64,000 nucleotides of DNA from Stigmatella aurantiaca DW4/3-1 (GCF_000165485.1 NC_014623.1:9504893-9568892); one strand, 5' to 3'. Shown: positions 10,910-20,320, counted from the stretch's first letter. Notes: generated by a model from the letters alone, not told the origin. Numbers and translations: made by a program.

Positions 10910-10982
10910 CGGCGGGAATCCTCGGGAAGAGGCAGGGGCCCCCCGGCGTTGGGGGCTTCGCGAACGGAGCAGGAGGGACGCC

Positions 10983-12425
10983 ATGCGCCTCGTGGTCACG
11001 GAAGAAGCGGTGGATACCCATCAGCCGCTGCGGGAGGCTTTCGAGCGGCTTCAGTCCCGTCGCTGGGAAATGGCCCAGACGGGCGCTCCGGAACGGCTGG
11101 CCCGGCTGGCCCGGCTGAAGACGAACCTCCTGGCCCGGCGCGAGGCGCTCGCCGAGGCCATGTTCGCGGACTTCCGCAAGCCGCGCGCGGAGGTGGAGAG
11201 CACCGAGGTGCTGCCCGTGCTGCTGGAGCTGGCGCACACCGCGCGGCACCTGAAGGCGTGGATGAAACCGCGGCGGGTCGGAGCCCCCGTGCTGCTCGCG
11301 GGCACGCGCAGCGAGGTGCACTCCGAGCCCAAGGGCGTGGTGCTGGTCCTCTCGCCGTGGAATTACCCCTTCTGCTTGGCCATCAACCCGCTCATCGCCG
11401 CGCTGGCCGCGGGCAACTGCGTGATGCTCAAGCCCAGCGAGAAGACGCCCCGCACCGCCGCGTTCCTGGAAGCGCTGGTGCGCGACACCTTCGAGCCCTC
11501 CGAAGTCACGGTGGTGCAGGGCGGTCCGGACGTGGGAGACGCGCTGTTGCAGCTGCCCTTCGACCACTTCTTCTTCACGGGCGGAAGCCGCGTGGGCCAA
11601 AAGGTGATGGCGGCGGCGGCCCGGCACCTGGCCGGGGTGACGCTGGAGTTGGGCGGCAAGTCGCCGGTCATCGTCGATGCCACGGCGGACGTGAAAGCCG
11701 CGGCGGAGCGCATCATCTGGGGCAAGTTCGTCAACGCCGGGCAGACGTGTATCGCGCCGGACCACGTCTACGTGCACGCCTCGCGCGAGGAGGAGCTGCT
11801 CGCCGGGATGAAGGAGGCGCTGGAGCGCTTCTACGGCAAGACGGAGGAAGCGCGGCGGGCCAGCCCGGACCTGTGCCGGATGGTGGACGACGCGGCCTTC
11901 GCCCGGGTGCGCGGACTGCTGGACCGGACGGTGCAGGCCGGGGCGCGGCTGGTGGCCGGCGGCGGGGTGGACGCGGCGAGCCGGTACATCGCCCCCACGC
12001 TGCTCGCGGACGTGACGGCGCGCTCACCCGTGATGGAGGAGGAGATCTTCGGGCCCCTGCTCCCGGTGCTGCGCTACGAGCGGGTGGAGACGCTGGTGGA
12101 GAGCCTCCGCGCGGACGGCAAGCCCTTGGCGCTGTACCTCTTCAGCCAGGACGACGCCGCGGTGGAGTACTTGCTGAAGCGCACGAGCGCGGGGGGGACG
12201 GTGGTGAACAACGTCCTCTTGCAGGTCGCCAACCCCCACCTGCCCTTCGGGGGCGTGGGCCAGAGCGGCCTGGGCGCCTACCACGGCGAGGAAGGCTTCC
12301 GGGAGCTGAGCCACGCGCGGGCCGTGCTCTGGCAGGGCCGCGCCTCGCTCGCGCACTTCTTCTTCCCTCCCTACACCGGCAAGGCCCAGCAGCTCGCACG
12401 CCTCGCCAGCCGCATGTTCGAGTAG
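10983..12425 (+). CDS. NAD(P)-dependent aldehyde dehydrogenase, ALDH3-like (copy 2)
   Basis: 480 aa paralogue of the preceding gene without its Ser/Pro leader. Catalytic Cys256 in GQTCIAPD and Glu222 in ELGGKSP are present, as are SPWNYPF, the cofactor loop FFFTGGSRVGQ and the FFPPYTGKA end. GGAGG lies six bases before ATG 10983; the longer open frame from 10878 overlaps copy 1 and is not used. The tandem arrangement behind a TetR gene suggests one transcript with two enzymes of overlapping aldehyde range; relaxed specificity for long-chain or aromatic aldehydes is typical of the family. Confidence 0.94.
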   Translation: MRLVVTEEAVDTHQPLREAFERLQSRRWEMAQTGAPERLARLARLKTNLLARREALAEAMFADFRKPRAEVESTEVLPVLLELAHTARHLKAWMKPRRVGAPVLLAGTRSEVHSEPKGVVLVLSPWNYPFCLAINPLIAALAAGNCVMLKPSEKTPRTAAFLEALVRDTFEPSEVTVVQGGPDVGDALLQLPFDHFFFTGGSRVGQKVMAAAARHLAGVTLELGGKSPVIVDATADVKAAAERIIWGKFVNAGQTCIAPDHVYVHASREEELLAGMKEALERFYGKTEEARRASPDLCRMVDDAAFARVRGLLDRTVQAGARLVAGGGVDAASRYIAPTLLADVTARSPVMEEEIFGPLLPVLRYERVETLVESLRADGKPLALYLFSQDDAAVEYLLKRTSAGGTVVNNVLLQVANPHLPFGGVGQSGLGAYHGEEGFRELSHARAVLWQGRASLAHFFFPPYTGKAQQLARLASRMFE

Positions 12426-12459
12426 GCCTTCTGTCCTTGGCCCGGCATAGAGTTCTCCC

Positions 12460-13086
12460 GTGCTGACCCTCGATGCCCACCCCCTGCTGGACACCCTCGC
12501 CTTCACCACCACCTTGCCGGGGCCACTGTCCTCGGTGCCCTCGCCGGACTGGCTGACGGCACTGCTCAAGGCCGAGGCCCCAGCGCCCCTGGCCAGCGAT
12601 GACGCCGTGCGGGGCGCCGTGCGCGACCTGCTCCGCCACGGGGGCTATAAGCCCACTGGACGCGGCAAGCCCGCCTCGGAGTACCTCGTGCGCGCCGCGG
12701 GCGACGGGACGCTCGGCCCCATCAACGCCGTGGTGGATGTGTGCAACGCCGTCTCCCTCCACAGTGGCCTGCCCATCAGCGTGGTGGACCTGGACCGCGC
12801 CCGGGCCCCTTTCCGCATCGGCATCGCCCCAGAGGGCTCGCAATACGTCTTCAACGCCTCCGGGCAGACCATCGATCTGGCGGGGCTCTTGTGCCTCTTC
12901 GACGCGGAGGGGCCCTGCGCCAACGCGGTGAAGGATGCCCAGCGCACCAAGACGGCGGCGGACACGCGCCGCACCCTCACCGTGCTGTGGGGAACCCAGG
13001 CGCTGGGAGACCGCACGGCACGGGCCTTCGCCTGGTACCGCGAGTTGCTCGAGCGCCTGGGCGCCACGGTGGAGCCCCTTCCTTGA
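12460..13086 (+). CDS. B3/B4 tRNA-binding domain protein
   Basis: 208 aa with a free-standing B3/B4 domain, the fold found in the editing module of the phenylalanyl-tRNA synthetase beta chain. Recognisable parts are LVRAAGDGTLGPINAVVDVCNAVSLHSGLPISVVDLDR (described in halves; residues about 75-115) and the ending SxxNxRTLTVLWGTQAL-like segment. Stand-alone members are thought to bind or edit aminoacyl-tRNA, but few have been tested. GTG 12460 starts the gene 34 bases after the ALDH stop; there is only a weak ribosome site, so it may be the last gene of that transcript. Confidence 0.82.
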   Translation: MLTLDAHPLLDTLAFTTTLPGPLSSVPSPDWLTALLKAEAPAPLASDDAVRGAVRDLLRHGGYKPTGRGKPASEYLVRAAGDGTLGPINAVVDVCNAVSLHSGLPISVVDLDRARAPFRIGIAPEGSQYVFNASGQTIDLAGLLCLFDAEGPCANAVKDAQRTKTAADTRRTLTVLWGTQALGDRTARAFAWYRELLERLGATVEPLP

Positions 13087-13092
13087 GACGCC

Positions 13093-13578
13093 CTACACCC
13101 CCAGCCCCGCGCGAATCTCCGCCACCACGGCCTGTGGCCCCTGCGATACATCCACCCCCAGGGCCTCCGCTGGCTCCTCGAGCACATTGAACTGGCTGTC
13201 CAGCAGGCTGGGCGGCATGAAGTGCCCCTGGCGGCCCATCAACCGCTGGGCAATCAGCGTCTGCGGCCCCTTGAGGTACACCCACCGGACCTGCACCGGA
13301 TCCACCGAGAGCACCTGCCGGTAGCTGGCGCGCAGGGCCGAGCAGGCCAGGACCACGTTCTCGCCGCGCGCGATCGCCTCCGAGAGGAGCGCGCGCAGCT
13401 TGTCCAGCCAGGGCGCGCGATCCGCGTCGGTCAGCGGCACCCCGGCGTGCATCTTCGCGATGTTTTCGGGAGGATGGACATCGTCCCCCTCCAGGAAACG
13501 CCAGCCCAGCGCCTGAGCCAACAGGTGGCCGATGGTCGTCTTTCCTACCCCCGACACCCCCATGAGAATGACGACCAT
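13093..13578 (-). CDS. gntK: Gluconokinase
   Basis: ATP-dependent phosphorylation of D-gluconate to 6-phosphogluconate, feeding the pentose phosphate or Entner-Doudoroff routes. The 161-aa length is usual. Walker A is GVSGVGKTT near the N-terminus, followed by the family motif FLEGDDVHPPENIAKMHAG-like segment (gluconate site), the ACSALRASYR motif and HFMPPSLLDSQF, all diagnostic of GntK. Convergent with the B3/B4 gene (six bases apart). No gluconate transporter or regulator lies nearby. Confidence 0.93.
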   Translation of the reverse strand: MVVILMGVSGVGKTTIGHLLAQALGWRFLEGDDVHPPENIAKMHAGVPLTDADRAPWLDKLRALLSEAIARGENVVLACSALRASYRQVLSVDPVQVRWVYLKGPQTLIAQRLMGRQGHFMPPSLLDSQFNVLEEPAEALGVDVSQGPQAVVAEIRAGLGV

Positions 13579-13707
13579 TCGCCGCGCTCCCGTGACCCAG
13601 GCCCCGGCCCATGGTGCCTCAAGAAGCGTTCCCTTTCCAACGGCCGCCCGGCATCGCCTCGGGTCTTGTTCCTGCGTCCAAGGGGCACGCGGTACCGTGC
13701 GGGCATC

Positions 13708-14541
13708 ATGATCTGGAGGTTTCGTAACGCGAGCGTGGCCGGCTGGCGGGCCCCGTGGCTCTGTGGCGTCTTGCTGCTGGGGATGCTTCTCGGGGGCTGC
13801 CGGGATGCCAAGAAGGCCTCCGGGACTGCCCTCTTCGTCACCATCGACTTCCCGCCCACGCTGTTCATCGATCAGCTCGTCGTCTCGGGAAGCGTGGACG
13901 GCACCGGCATCGGCCCTTACGTGCTGCCCGAGCAGCCCGAGCGGCTGCTGTCGAACGGAGAGACATTCCGCATTCTCGTGCCCTCCGCGGCGAACAGCGT
14001 CCCGGCGGAGGTGACCGTCGAGGGCCTGCGCGAGAGCTCACGGGTGGCGCTGGGCACCGGCTCGGTGGAAACCCGGAAGGGCTATGAGGTGGAGCTCACC
14101 GTGAGGTTGGAGCCCGCGTCCCCGCCGGACACCACCTTCTGTGTCGACTGCCCCACGGGCTGCTGCATGAACGGCTACTGCGCCGTCTCCACCTTCCAGA
14201 CCTGCGGCACGGGCGGCATCAGCTGCACGGCGTGCAATCCGGCCACCGCGGATGCCTGCTCTCCGGATGGGTTCTGTGCGTGTGGCTCGGCCCCGGCGTG
14301 CAATCCCGTCAACGCGGACCGGTGCGACAAAGGCCGGTGCCGGTGTGGCAACAGGGACGCGTGCGGCCCCGGCCTGGAGTGCGTCTCGGGCCAGTGCGTG
14401 TGCTCGCCGGCCTCGTGCAGTGGGTGCTGCGACGGCAACACCTGCGTGGCGGGCAACCAGCGGGACCGGTGCGGCACGAACGGCGCGACCTGCAAGAACT
14501 GCGTCTTCCAGCAGTGCAAGGCCGGCGGGGTGTGCGGCTGA
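13708..14541 (+). CDS. Cysteine-rich secreted lipoprotein
   Basis: 277 aa, family not recognised. MIWRFRN is followed by a hydrophobic segment and the lipobox LLGGC (Cys about 31). Residues 40-135 form a beta-rich, Cys-free domain. From about 140 to the end there are about 30 cysteines in repeated units of the kind CxCG...CNPxxADxC, CGPGLECVSGQCVC and CCDGNTCV, resembling the Cys-rich repeats seen in myxobacterial surface proteins. Disulfide-stabilised extracellular display on the outer membrane is likely. It is convergent with the hybrid kinase gene, with seven bases between them. Confidence 0.8.
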   Translation: MIWRFRNASVAGWRAPWLCGVLLLGMLLGGCRDAKKASGTALFVTIDFPPTLFIDQLVVSGSVDGTGIGPYVLPEQPERLLSNGETFRILVPSAANSVPAEVTVEGLRESSRVALGTGSVETRKGYEVELTVRLEPASPPDTTFCVDCPTGCCMNGYCAVSTFQTCGTGGISCTACNPATADACSPDGFCACGSAPACNPVNADRCDKGRCRCGNRDACGPGLECVSGQCVCSPASCSGCCDGNTCVAGNQRDRCGTNGATCKNCVFQQCKAGGVCG

Positions 14542-14548
14542 GCACGGC

Positions 14549-17062
14549 CTACCGGCTGCGCGAGAGCACCTCGATCATCAGGCGCTGCACGTCCACCTTG
14601 TCGAAGGGCTTGTCCAGGACGCGGTGAGGGCCGTTGGCAAGGAACTCGCGCGCTCGCGGGGTAAAACCTCCGCCCGTCATGAAGATGAACCGGTGGGCGA
14701 GCGCGGGCATCCGGGTGGAGACCTCCGCGTGGAAGTCCATGCCCGTCAGCTCCGGCATCAGCAGATCGCAGAAGATGACGTCGTACTGCTCTCCGAGCAG
14801 CAGCAGGTCCAAGCCCTGAACGCCGCCGTGGGCGATGTCCACCGAGTGGTCTTCCAGCAGCCGGCCCAGCGCGGCGGCCACCTGGGGCTCGTCGTCCACG
14901 ATGAGCACCCGCATGCGCGCGGGCACCGCCATGGGGACGGGCGACGGGCTGGCCCCCGCCGTCTTCCGGGAGGGAGGCAACATCACCCGGAACACCGTCC
15001 CCTTGCCCACCGTGGACTCCACCGTGATGTCACCGCCGTGGGCGCGCACCAGGGTCAGACAGATGGACAGCCCGAGCCCCGTGCCCACCCCTTGCGGCTT
15101 GGTGGTGAAGAAGGGCTCGAAGATGCGGCTCAGGTTCTCCGGACGGATGCCGCCGCCCGTGTCCCGCACCTCCACCACCGCCCACCCGCGCTCATCCTCG
15201 AAGGTCGCCAGGCGGATCTCATGGTCTTCCACGCACCCTTCGGGGATGGCGTGCGCGGCATTGATGACGAGGTTGAGGAAGACCTGGAAGAGCTTGCCGT
15301 CGTTGCCGGTGATGGCGGGCAGCGGTCCGTACTGCTTCACCAGCCGGGCCCGGTGCTTCACCTCGCTGGTCGCCATCTGCGCCACCGAGTCCAGCACCCG
15401 GTGCAGCTCCACCTGCTCCTGGCGCTCCTCCTCCACGCGGGAGAAGGTCTTCAGCTGGCGGACGATCTGCCGCACGCGCTCGGCGCCCTCCCGGGCCTCG
15501 TCGAGCACTTGCCGCCACTCGGGCACGCGCGCCGGGTCGAACTCCGCCGGCTGCAAGGTGGCGTGGACAAACTCCAGGTTGGCGATGACGTAGGAGAGCG
15601 GGTTGTTCAGCTCGTGCGCGATGCCGGCCGACAGCGTCCCCATGGAGGCCATGCGGTCACTGAGCATCAGCCGCGCCTGCATCTGTTTGCGCTCGGTGAA
15701 GTCCCGCGCGATGGTGACGAGCGCGGGCCACCCTTCGAAGGTCATCCCCAGGGTGACGATGTCCGCCACCACCTGCTGCCCATCCTTGCGCAGCAACGTC
15801 ACGTCCTGGGAGCGCACGGAGGTCAGCCCGCTGCGCGCCTCGGAGACGTGGCGCACCAGCGCATCGTGGTCCGCGGGCAGCAGCAGCCGCTGCAAGGGCA
15901 GCCCCACGAGCCCATCCTGCCCCTCGTGCCCCAGGTAGCGCACCGCGGCCGGGTTCGCGTAGAGCACCTGCAAGTTGGCGTGGACCACCACCGGATCCGG
16001 GAACCCCTCGATGAGCAGGTGGAACCCCGCCTCGGTCCGCCGCAGCGTGGCCTCGGCGCGGGCCCGGAGCGCATCCGTGGAGCGCTGCTCCAGCGCCAGC
16101 GACAGGGCACCGGCCGCCCCCGCGAGCAAGCTGACCGCCACCGCCTCCCAGGGGCGCGCCTCCACGCAGTTGTCGAAGCCGATGAAGCCGAACACTTCCC
16201 CATGCACCCTCACCGGCAACAGCAGCACCGACAGGATGCCCAGGTTCGTCAGGCCCGCCTGGAGCTTGGGCGGCGTGTCCGACGTCAGGAACTGCAACGG
16301 CTGCCCGGCGGAGAGCAGGGCCGCTTGCTCCGGGAAGAGTTCCTCCTCCAAAGCGACCTCGGCGGGCGTTTCACTCCGCGAGGAGATGCCCGCCATGCAC
16401 CACTCGGCCTTGTGGTTGACCCGGAGGCGCCCCATCACGTCGCGGTGGGCCTCGAAGACATAGACGCGGCTGGCGCCCGAAGCCCGCCCCAGCGGCGCGA
16501 GGATGTCCTGATAGAGGTAGCCCTCGGGCTCGTGCGTCAGCAGCCGGCGCTGCACCTCCACCACGGCGGCCAGGCAGCGCTCCCGGGTGGTGACGGCATC
16601 CTGCGCCCGGCGGCGCTCGGAGATGTCCGTCAGCAGGCCCACCACCTCCCCGGCGATGGACGGCGAGCTCTGGGCGAACAGCTCCACCCAGCAGGTGCCC
16701 GTGCGCGTGAGGATCCGCACCTCCTGCCGGAGGCTCTCCTGCTCCCGGGACGCCAGCGCGCGGAGCCAGCCGCTCGCCCGCTCGCGATCCACCGGGTGCA
16801 AGGCCTCCACCAACGAGCTGCCCAGGGACGAAGCCACCTTCAGCCCGGTGAGCTCCTCCCACGAGGCGCCCAGGACGGTGAAGTGGCCGCGCGCATCCAC
16901 CTGGAAGACGGTGGCGCGCAGGTGCTTGGCCAGCAGGCGATAGCGCAGCGCGTCCGCTTCCACGTCCGAGCCCACCCGCGCCAGCGGCTTCGGGCCCTGG
17001 GATGTTCCCACGGGACCCGCCCGGGTCCCCTGCCCCGGTCCTGGCACCCACTCCTCTGCCAC
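14549..17062 (-). CDS. Hybrid sensor histidine kinase, PAS-GAF-PAS-HisKA-HATPase-REC
   Basis: A cytoplasmic hybrid kinase (837 aa; no membrane segment). Order: PAS (about 42-150), GAF (about 165-330), PAS (about 345-460), dimerisation/phosphoacceptor helix with His483 in SAGIAHELNNPLSYV, ATPase domain with the N box VFLNLVINAAHA, G1 DTGGGI, F box FEPFFTTK and G2 GTGLGL, then a C-terminal receiver (about 720-837) with Asp766 in CDLLMPELTG and Lys in LDKPF. Phosphate should pass from His483 to Asp766 and perhaps on to an unseen phosphotransfer protein. It starts with GTG behind GAGGAGG, which decides the start. The signal and output are unknown; orphan kinases like this are typical of myxobacteria. 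Confidence 0.93.
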   Translation of the reverse strand: MAEEWVPGPGQGTRAGPVGTSQGPKPLARVGSDVEADALRYRLLAKHLRATVFQVDARGHFTVLGASWEELTGLKVASSLGSSLVEALHPVDRERASGWLRALASREQESLRQEVRILTRTGTCWVELFAQSSPSIAGEVVGLLTDISERRRAQDAVTTRERCLAAVVEVQRRLLTHEPEGYLYQDILAPLGRASGASRVYVFEAHRDVMGRLRVNHKAEWCMAGISSRSETPAEVALEEELFPEQAALLSAGQPLQFLTSDTPPKLQAGLTNLGILSVLLLPVRVHGEVFGFIGFDNCVEARPWEAVAVSLLAGAAGALSLALEQRSTDALRARAEATLRRTEAGFHLLIEGFPDPVVVHANLQVLYANPAAVRYLGHEGQDGLVGLPLQRLLLPADHDALVRHVSEARSGLTSVRSQDVTLLRKDGQQVVADIVTLGMTFEGWPALVTIARDFTERKQMQARLMLSDRMASMGTLSAGIAHELNNPLSYVIANLEFVHATLQPAEFDPARVPEWRQVLDEAREGAERVRQIVRQLKTFSRVEEERQEQVELHRVLDSVAQMATSEVKHRARLVKQYGPLPAITGNDGKLFQVFLNLVINAAHAIPEGCVEDHEIRLATFEDERGWAVVEVRDTGGGIRPENLSRIFEPFFTTKPQGVGTGLGLSICLTLVRAHGGDITVESTVGKGTVFRVMLPPSRKTAGASPSPVPMAVPARMRVLIVDDEPQVAAALGRLLEDHSVDIAHGGVQGLDLLLLGEQYDVIFCDLLMPELTGMDFHAEVSTRMPALAHRFIFMTGGGFTPRAREFLANGPHRVLDKPFDKVDVQRLMIEVLSRSR

Positions 17063-17458
17063 TGCGCCTCCTCACGTCCGGCGGGGACGGTATGGCCAGG
17101 AGCCCCCCTGGCCGCCACTGAGGTTCACGATGCCCGTCCATCCTCCAGCGGCCTTGCCTCAAGGCCAGGATAAAGACCCATGGTGTGTAAAAGTCAACCG
17201 CTGCTGGAACAGTACCTTGCCCGACGGCCCAGATGCTGTTCCCACGCCCCCTCTCTTGCCCCTCATACCGGTAATCGAGCGCCTGCTCGTCCGTCTGACT
17301 ACTAATGGGACGAGAAAACAGGCGCCCCCTTCTGCCGGAGTGTCTCCACTCGGACATCCTCGCACACCGCCCCTGAGACCTCAGTCTTAGAGGACTGTTC
17401 GATGCGCTTTGCCTCCTTACTTTCTGCTTCCCCTCTGAATCGTCTGGAGTCTCCGCTC
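17063..17458. other. Divergent intergenic region with inverted repeats
   Basis: Between two divergent kinase genes. Two perfect 7-bp inverted repeats lie close to the hybrid-kinase start: GGCCAGG/CCTGGCC at 17094-17113 and GGCCTTG/CAAGGCC at 17150-17166. A minus-strand promoter-like pair lies just beyond them. Nearer the other gene there is TGAGACCTCA at about 17372. No gene is seen. Confidence 0.5.
17169..17197 (-). promoter_or_regulatory. Candidate promoter of the hybrid kinase gene
   Basis: On the minus strand TTGACT (17197-17192) is followed after 17 bases by TTTATC (17174-17169), in an AT-rich stretch. The -35 box matches five of six bases, the -10 box only three. The transcript would carry both inverted repeats in its leader. 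Confidence 0.35.
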
Positions 17459-18724
17459 ATGAAGACCGCGCCGTTGCCCAGGAATGAGGAGGCACGCCTG
17501 GAGGCCCTGGCCTCGCATGGCATTCTCGATACCCCTCCAGAACAGGGCTTCGATGACCTGGCGCGGCTGGCCTCCCTGCTCTGCGGGACCCCCGTGGCCC
17601 TGGTGTCCCTGCTGGACCAGGGCCGGCAATGGTTCAAGGCCCGCGTCGGGGTGGATGCGGCCGAGACGCACCGGGATCTCGCCTTCTGCGCCCATGCCAT
17701 TCTTCAGGACGAGCTCTTCGTGGTGCCCGACGCGCACCTGGACGAGCGCTTCCAGGACAACCCGCTTGTCACGGGAGAGCCCCATGTCCGCTTTTACGCG
17801 GGCACCCCTCTCAAAACGGCGAACGGGCTCAACCTGGGAACCTTGTGTGTCATTGACCATGTCCCCCGCGAGCTGAAGCCCGAGCAGACCGAGGCGCTGC
17901 GCCTGCTGGGCCGCCAGGTGGAGTCCCAGCTCCAGCTTCGCCTGCGCGCGCAAGAGCTGGCGCGGCGCGAGGCCGAGAGCCGCTCTCAGCGGGACGCGCT
18001 CGCGCGGATGCAGCGCCACAAGGATGAGCTGCTGCAACTGGTCGCCCGGGACTTGCAGGCGCCGCTGGGCGCCATCCAGACCCACGCGGCGCTCATGCAG
18101 GTGCGACCCCAGATTCCCGACGACGCCCGGGGGGCCGCCCGCGACATCCGCGAGACGGTCGAGGGCGTCCAGCGGTTGGTGGGCAACCTGCTGGAGGCCA
18201 GCCGCGACGACTCGCCGCTGGTGCCCCGGCTGACCGAGTTCGACGTCACCGCGCTGATGGCCGAGGTGGCGCGGGACTTCTCGATGCGCACGCACGGCAC
18301 CCACCGCCAGTTCACCCACGGCGTGCGGGTAACGGAGCGGCGGATCACCGCGGACAGGGACCTGGTGCGGCGCGCGCTGGAGAACCTGCTGGACAACTCG
18401 TTCCGCTTCACGGCGCTGGGCAGCGGCAAGGTGGCGCTGGAGGTGACGCAGCCGGAGCTGGGGCTGCTGGAGGTGCGCATCCGCGATGAGGGCCCGGGCA
18501 TCCCCTCCAACGCCCGGCCCTATGTCTTCGAGACCCAGTTGCCCGAGGGTGTGCCCAGCGCCGCACGCGCCCGGGCCAGCAACAGCCTGGGGCTGGCCTT
18601 CAGCCGGCGGGCCATCGAGGCCCACGGCGGATGGATCTGGGTGGAGGACAACCAGCCCAAGGGCATCCTCTTCTGCCTGCGGCTCCCGGTGAGGCCCGGC
18701 GACAAGCAGGCCCTGGCCTCTTAA
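17459..18724 (+). CDS. GAF-domain histidine-kinase-like protein lacking the phospho-histidine
   Basis: 421 aa: GAF (about 15-160, with AHAILQDELFVVPDA and FYAGTPLKTANG typical of myxobacterial GAF kinases), a coiled linker, HisKA-like helices and an ATPase-like domain. The phosphoacceptor motif reads LVARDLQAP: Arg197 stands where SHEL/AHDL kinases have His. The G2 box is also changed (ASNSLGLAF instead of GxGLGL), while the N box LLDNSFRFT and G1 box DEGPGIP remain. It is therefore probably not an autokinase; it may be a partner or decoy for another kinase. ATG 17459 starts the conserved sequence; ATG 17402 with AGAGGA would add 19 residues. Its stop overlaps the convergent HDAC-like stop by four bases. 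Confidence 0.88.
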   Translation: MKTAPLPRNEEARLEALASHGILDTPPEQGFDDLARLASLLCGTPVALVSLLDQGRQWFKARVGVDAAETHRDLAFCAHAILQDELFVVPDAHLDERFQDNPLVTGEPHVRFYAGTPLKTANGLNLGTLCVIDHVPRELKPEQTEALRLLGRQVESQLQLRLRAQELARREAESRSQRDALARMQRHKDELLQLVARDLQAPLGAIQTHAALMQVRPQIPDDARGAARDIRETVEGVQRLVGNLLEASRDDSPLVPRLTEFDVTALMAEVARDFSMRTHGTHRQFTHGVRVTERRITADRDLVRRALENLLDNSFRFTALGSGKVALEVTQPELGLLEVRIRDEGPGIPSNARPYVFETQLPEGVPSAARARASNSLGLAFSRRAIEAHGGWIWVEDNQPKGILFCLRLPVRPGDKQALAS

Positions 18725-20184
18725 CCGCAGCGGGCCTGGGCCCCTGCGGGCGGGAGGGACTCCGCGGGAGGCAAGGACACGCCCCGCAGCCCGAGCCGCT
18801 GGGCCATGAAGCGCAGCATCTCCAGCGCCTCGCGGGCCCCCTCGCCGCCCACCACCAGAGGGCTGAGGAGCTTGTCGACGCACAGGACATCGGCGCCCTC
18901 CACCCGCTGGCGCCTCAGGACACAGTCCATCAACACGTGCTCCCGCCCCTGGGCGTGCCCCAGGAGTTGGAGGCGCTCGCCCGCCGCCGAGACATCCACG
19001 GCCACCCGGGGCTGGCCATAGCCCAGACGCTCCAGGGACGGCCCCACGCCGGAACGGAACAGCACGTACTCCAGCGACTGCGCGGTGTAGTGGCCCAGCA
19101 ACCGGGGACTGCCCGGGTGCGTGTAACCCAGCGCGCCCTCCAGATCCTCCAGGGTGATGGCCTCCCAGGCCTGGGGCCTCTCGAGGGCCTTCAACGGGGA
19201 GCGGTGCCGCGCGAGCATGCCGAGCGGATCAAACCGCCCATGGATCGGCTCGTGCCCGCGCCCATTGAGGACCAGCACCGAGCCTGCGAACACCTTCCAG
19301 GCCTCCGCATGGTAGCCGCCCCCGGGCACCCACACGGAGGGCACCCGGTGAAGCGCGCGCGCCACGGCGGCATCCCTTCGTCGAGCGCCCTTCAGGCTGA
19401 GCCCGAGGAGCCCGAAACGGTCGCCCCGCAGCACATCACCTCCGGCGATGACGAAGGCCAGCGCCACCCGGGGCATGCGCTCCAGCAGCGCCTCCAGCGC
19501 CGCGAGGTACTCGGCATCCCCACAGCCGCGGTCCAGCAACACCTCGTCCGCGCCGGGCACGAGCCCCCAATCACTGCCGGAGAGCGAGCCCACCCACACC
19601 TGGGCATCCCCCTCGAGGCACGCGGCGGTGCCATCCGCGGGATGGGCATCCAGGTCGAGCACCCCCACCGGGCCGTCGAAGCCCTCGTGGCGCAAGGTGG
19701 CGATCGCCACGGCGATGTCATTGAGCACGCAGAAACCGCCGCCGTGATCCGGCGCGGCGTGGTGGAAGCCTCCCGCCATGTTGACGGCGGGCCGCTGGGT
19801 GGAGAGGGCCCACCGGGCGGCTTCCAGCGTCCCGCCGCAGATCCGCCTCACCGTGTCCAGCACGGTGTCCACCGGCACCTCGGAGGGATCCACGGCGAAG
19901 ATGCTCGCGAGCGTCTCGGGTTCCTCCAGCGCCTCCAGGTAGGCCGCGTCATGCACGCGGGCCAGTTGCGCATAGGACACCGGCCGGGGGCGGTGAATGT
20001 CCTCGGCCTGGATGATCCCCCTCTCCACCAGGTATCCGGTGGTGAAGTCCACCTGGCGCGGCTCCAGCCCTTGCTGGGCCTCGAGACAGCCGAACGGAAG
20101 CCGGTAGGGCTCGTCATAGAAGATGGGCACGCGCGCCTTGTCCAGACGCAGCCGCTTCTTCCAATCCAGCAGCCAGGCTCTCAT
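18721..20184 (-). CDS. Histone deacetylase-superfamily protein
   Basis: 487 aa. The N-terminal 310 residues follow the class IV/acetoin-utilisation branch of zinc deacetylases: FYDEPYRLPFG, the active-site pair HH in GGFHHAAPDHGGGF, the zinc Asp/His in VLDLDAHPADGT, a later Asp in GGDVLRGDRFG and the Tyr of GGGYH. These enzymes remove acetyl groups from lysine or polyamine-type substrates. About 150 C-terminal residues, starting near LGYTHPGSPRLL, have no family I recognise and may be a regulatory domain. The basic histone-tail-like protein encoded 136 bases upstream on the same strand is a conceivable substrate, by proximity only. Confidence 0.88.
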   Translation of the reverse strand: MRAWLLDWKKRLRLDKARVPIFYDEPYRLPFGCLEAQQGLEPRQVDFTTGYLVERGIIQAEDIHRPRPVSYAQLARVHDAAYLEALEEPETLASIFAVDPSEVPVDTVLDTVRRICGGTLEAARWALSTQRPAVNMAGGFHHAAPDHGGGFCVLNDIAVAIATLRHEGFDGPVGVLDLDAHPADGTAACLEGDAQVWVGSLSGSDWGLVPGADEVLLDRGCGDAEYLAALEALLERMPRVALAFVIAGGDVLRGDRFGLLGLSLKGARRRDAAVARALHRVPSVWVPGGGYHAEAWKVFAGSVLVLNGRGHEPIHGRFDPLGMLARHRSPLKALERPQAWEAITLEDLEGALGYTHPGSPRLLGHYTAQSLEYVLFRSGVGPSLERLGYGQPRVAVDVSAAGERLQLLGHAQGREHVLMDCVLRRQRVEGADVLCVDKLLSPLVVGGEGAREALEMLRFMAQRLGLRGVSLPPAESLPPAGAQARCG

Positions 20185-20320
20185 CGCTAAGAGAACCCTA
20201 CGCCCGGAGGGCGCGGGGCGGGTGGACTTTCCACGCCCCGCGGCTCACGCACCGCCCATCGCCCACGCCGCGCTGCGTTACGGGCCACGGGCCTTCTGGG
20301 GCGGACCAAGGGTTCTCCTC

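Noticed and set aside
14252-17173. 973-codon plus-strand open frame
   Set aside because: Antisense to the hybrid kinase, whose domains are unmistakable on the other strand.
20185-20320. Spacer between HDAC-like and basic-protein genes
   Set aside because: Inspected for small RNA or promoter; nothing beyond GC-rich sequence was seen.
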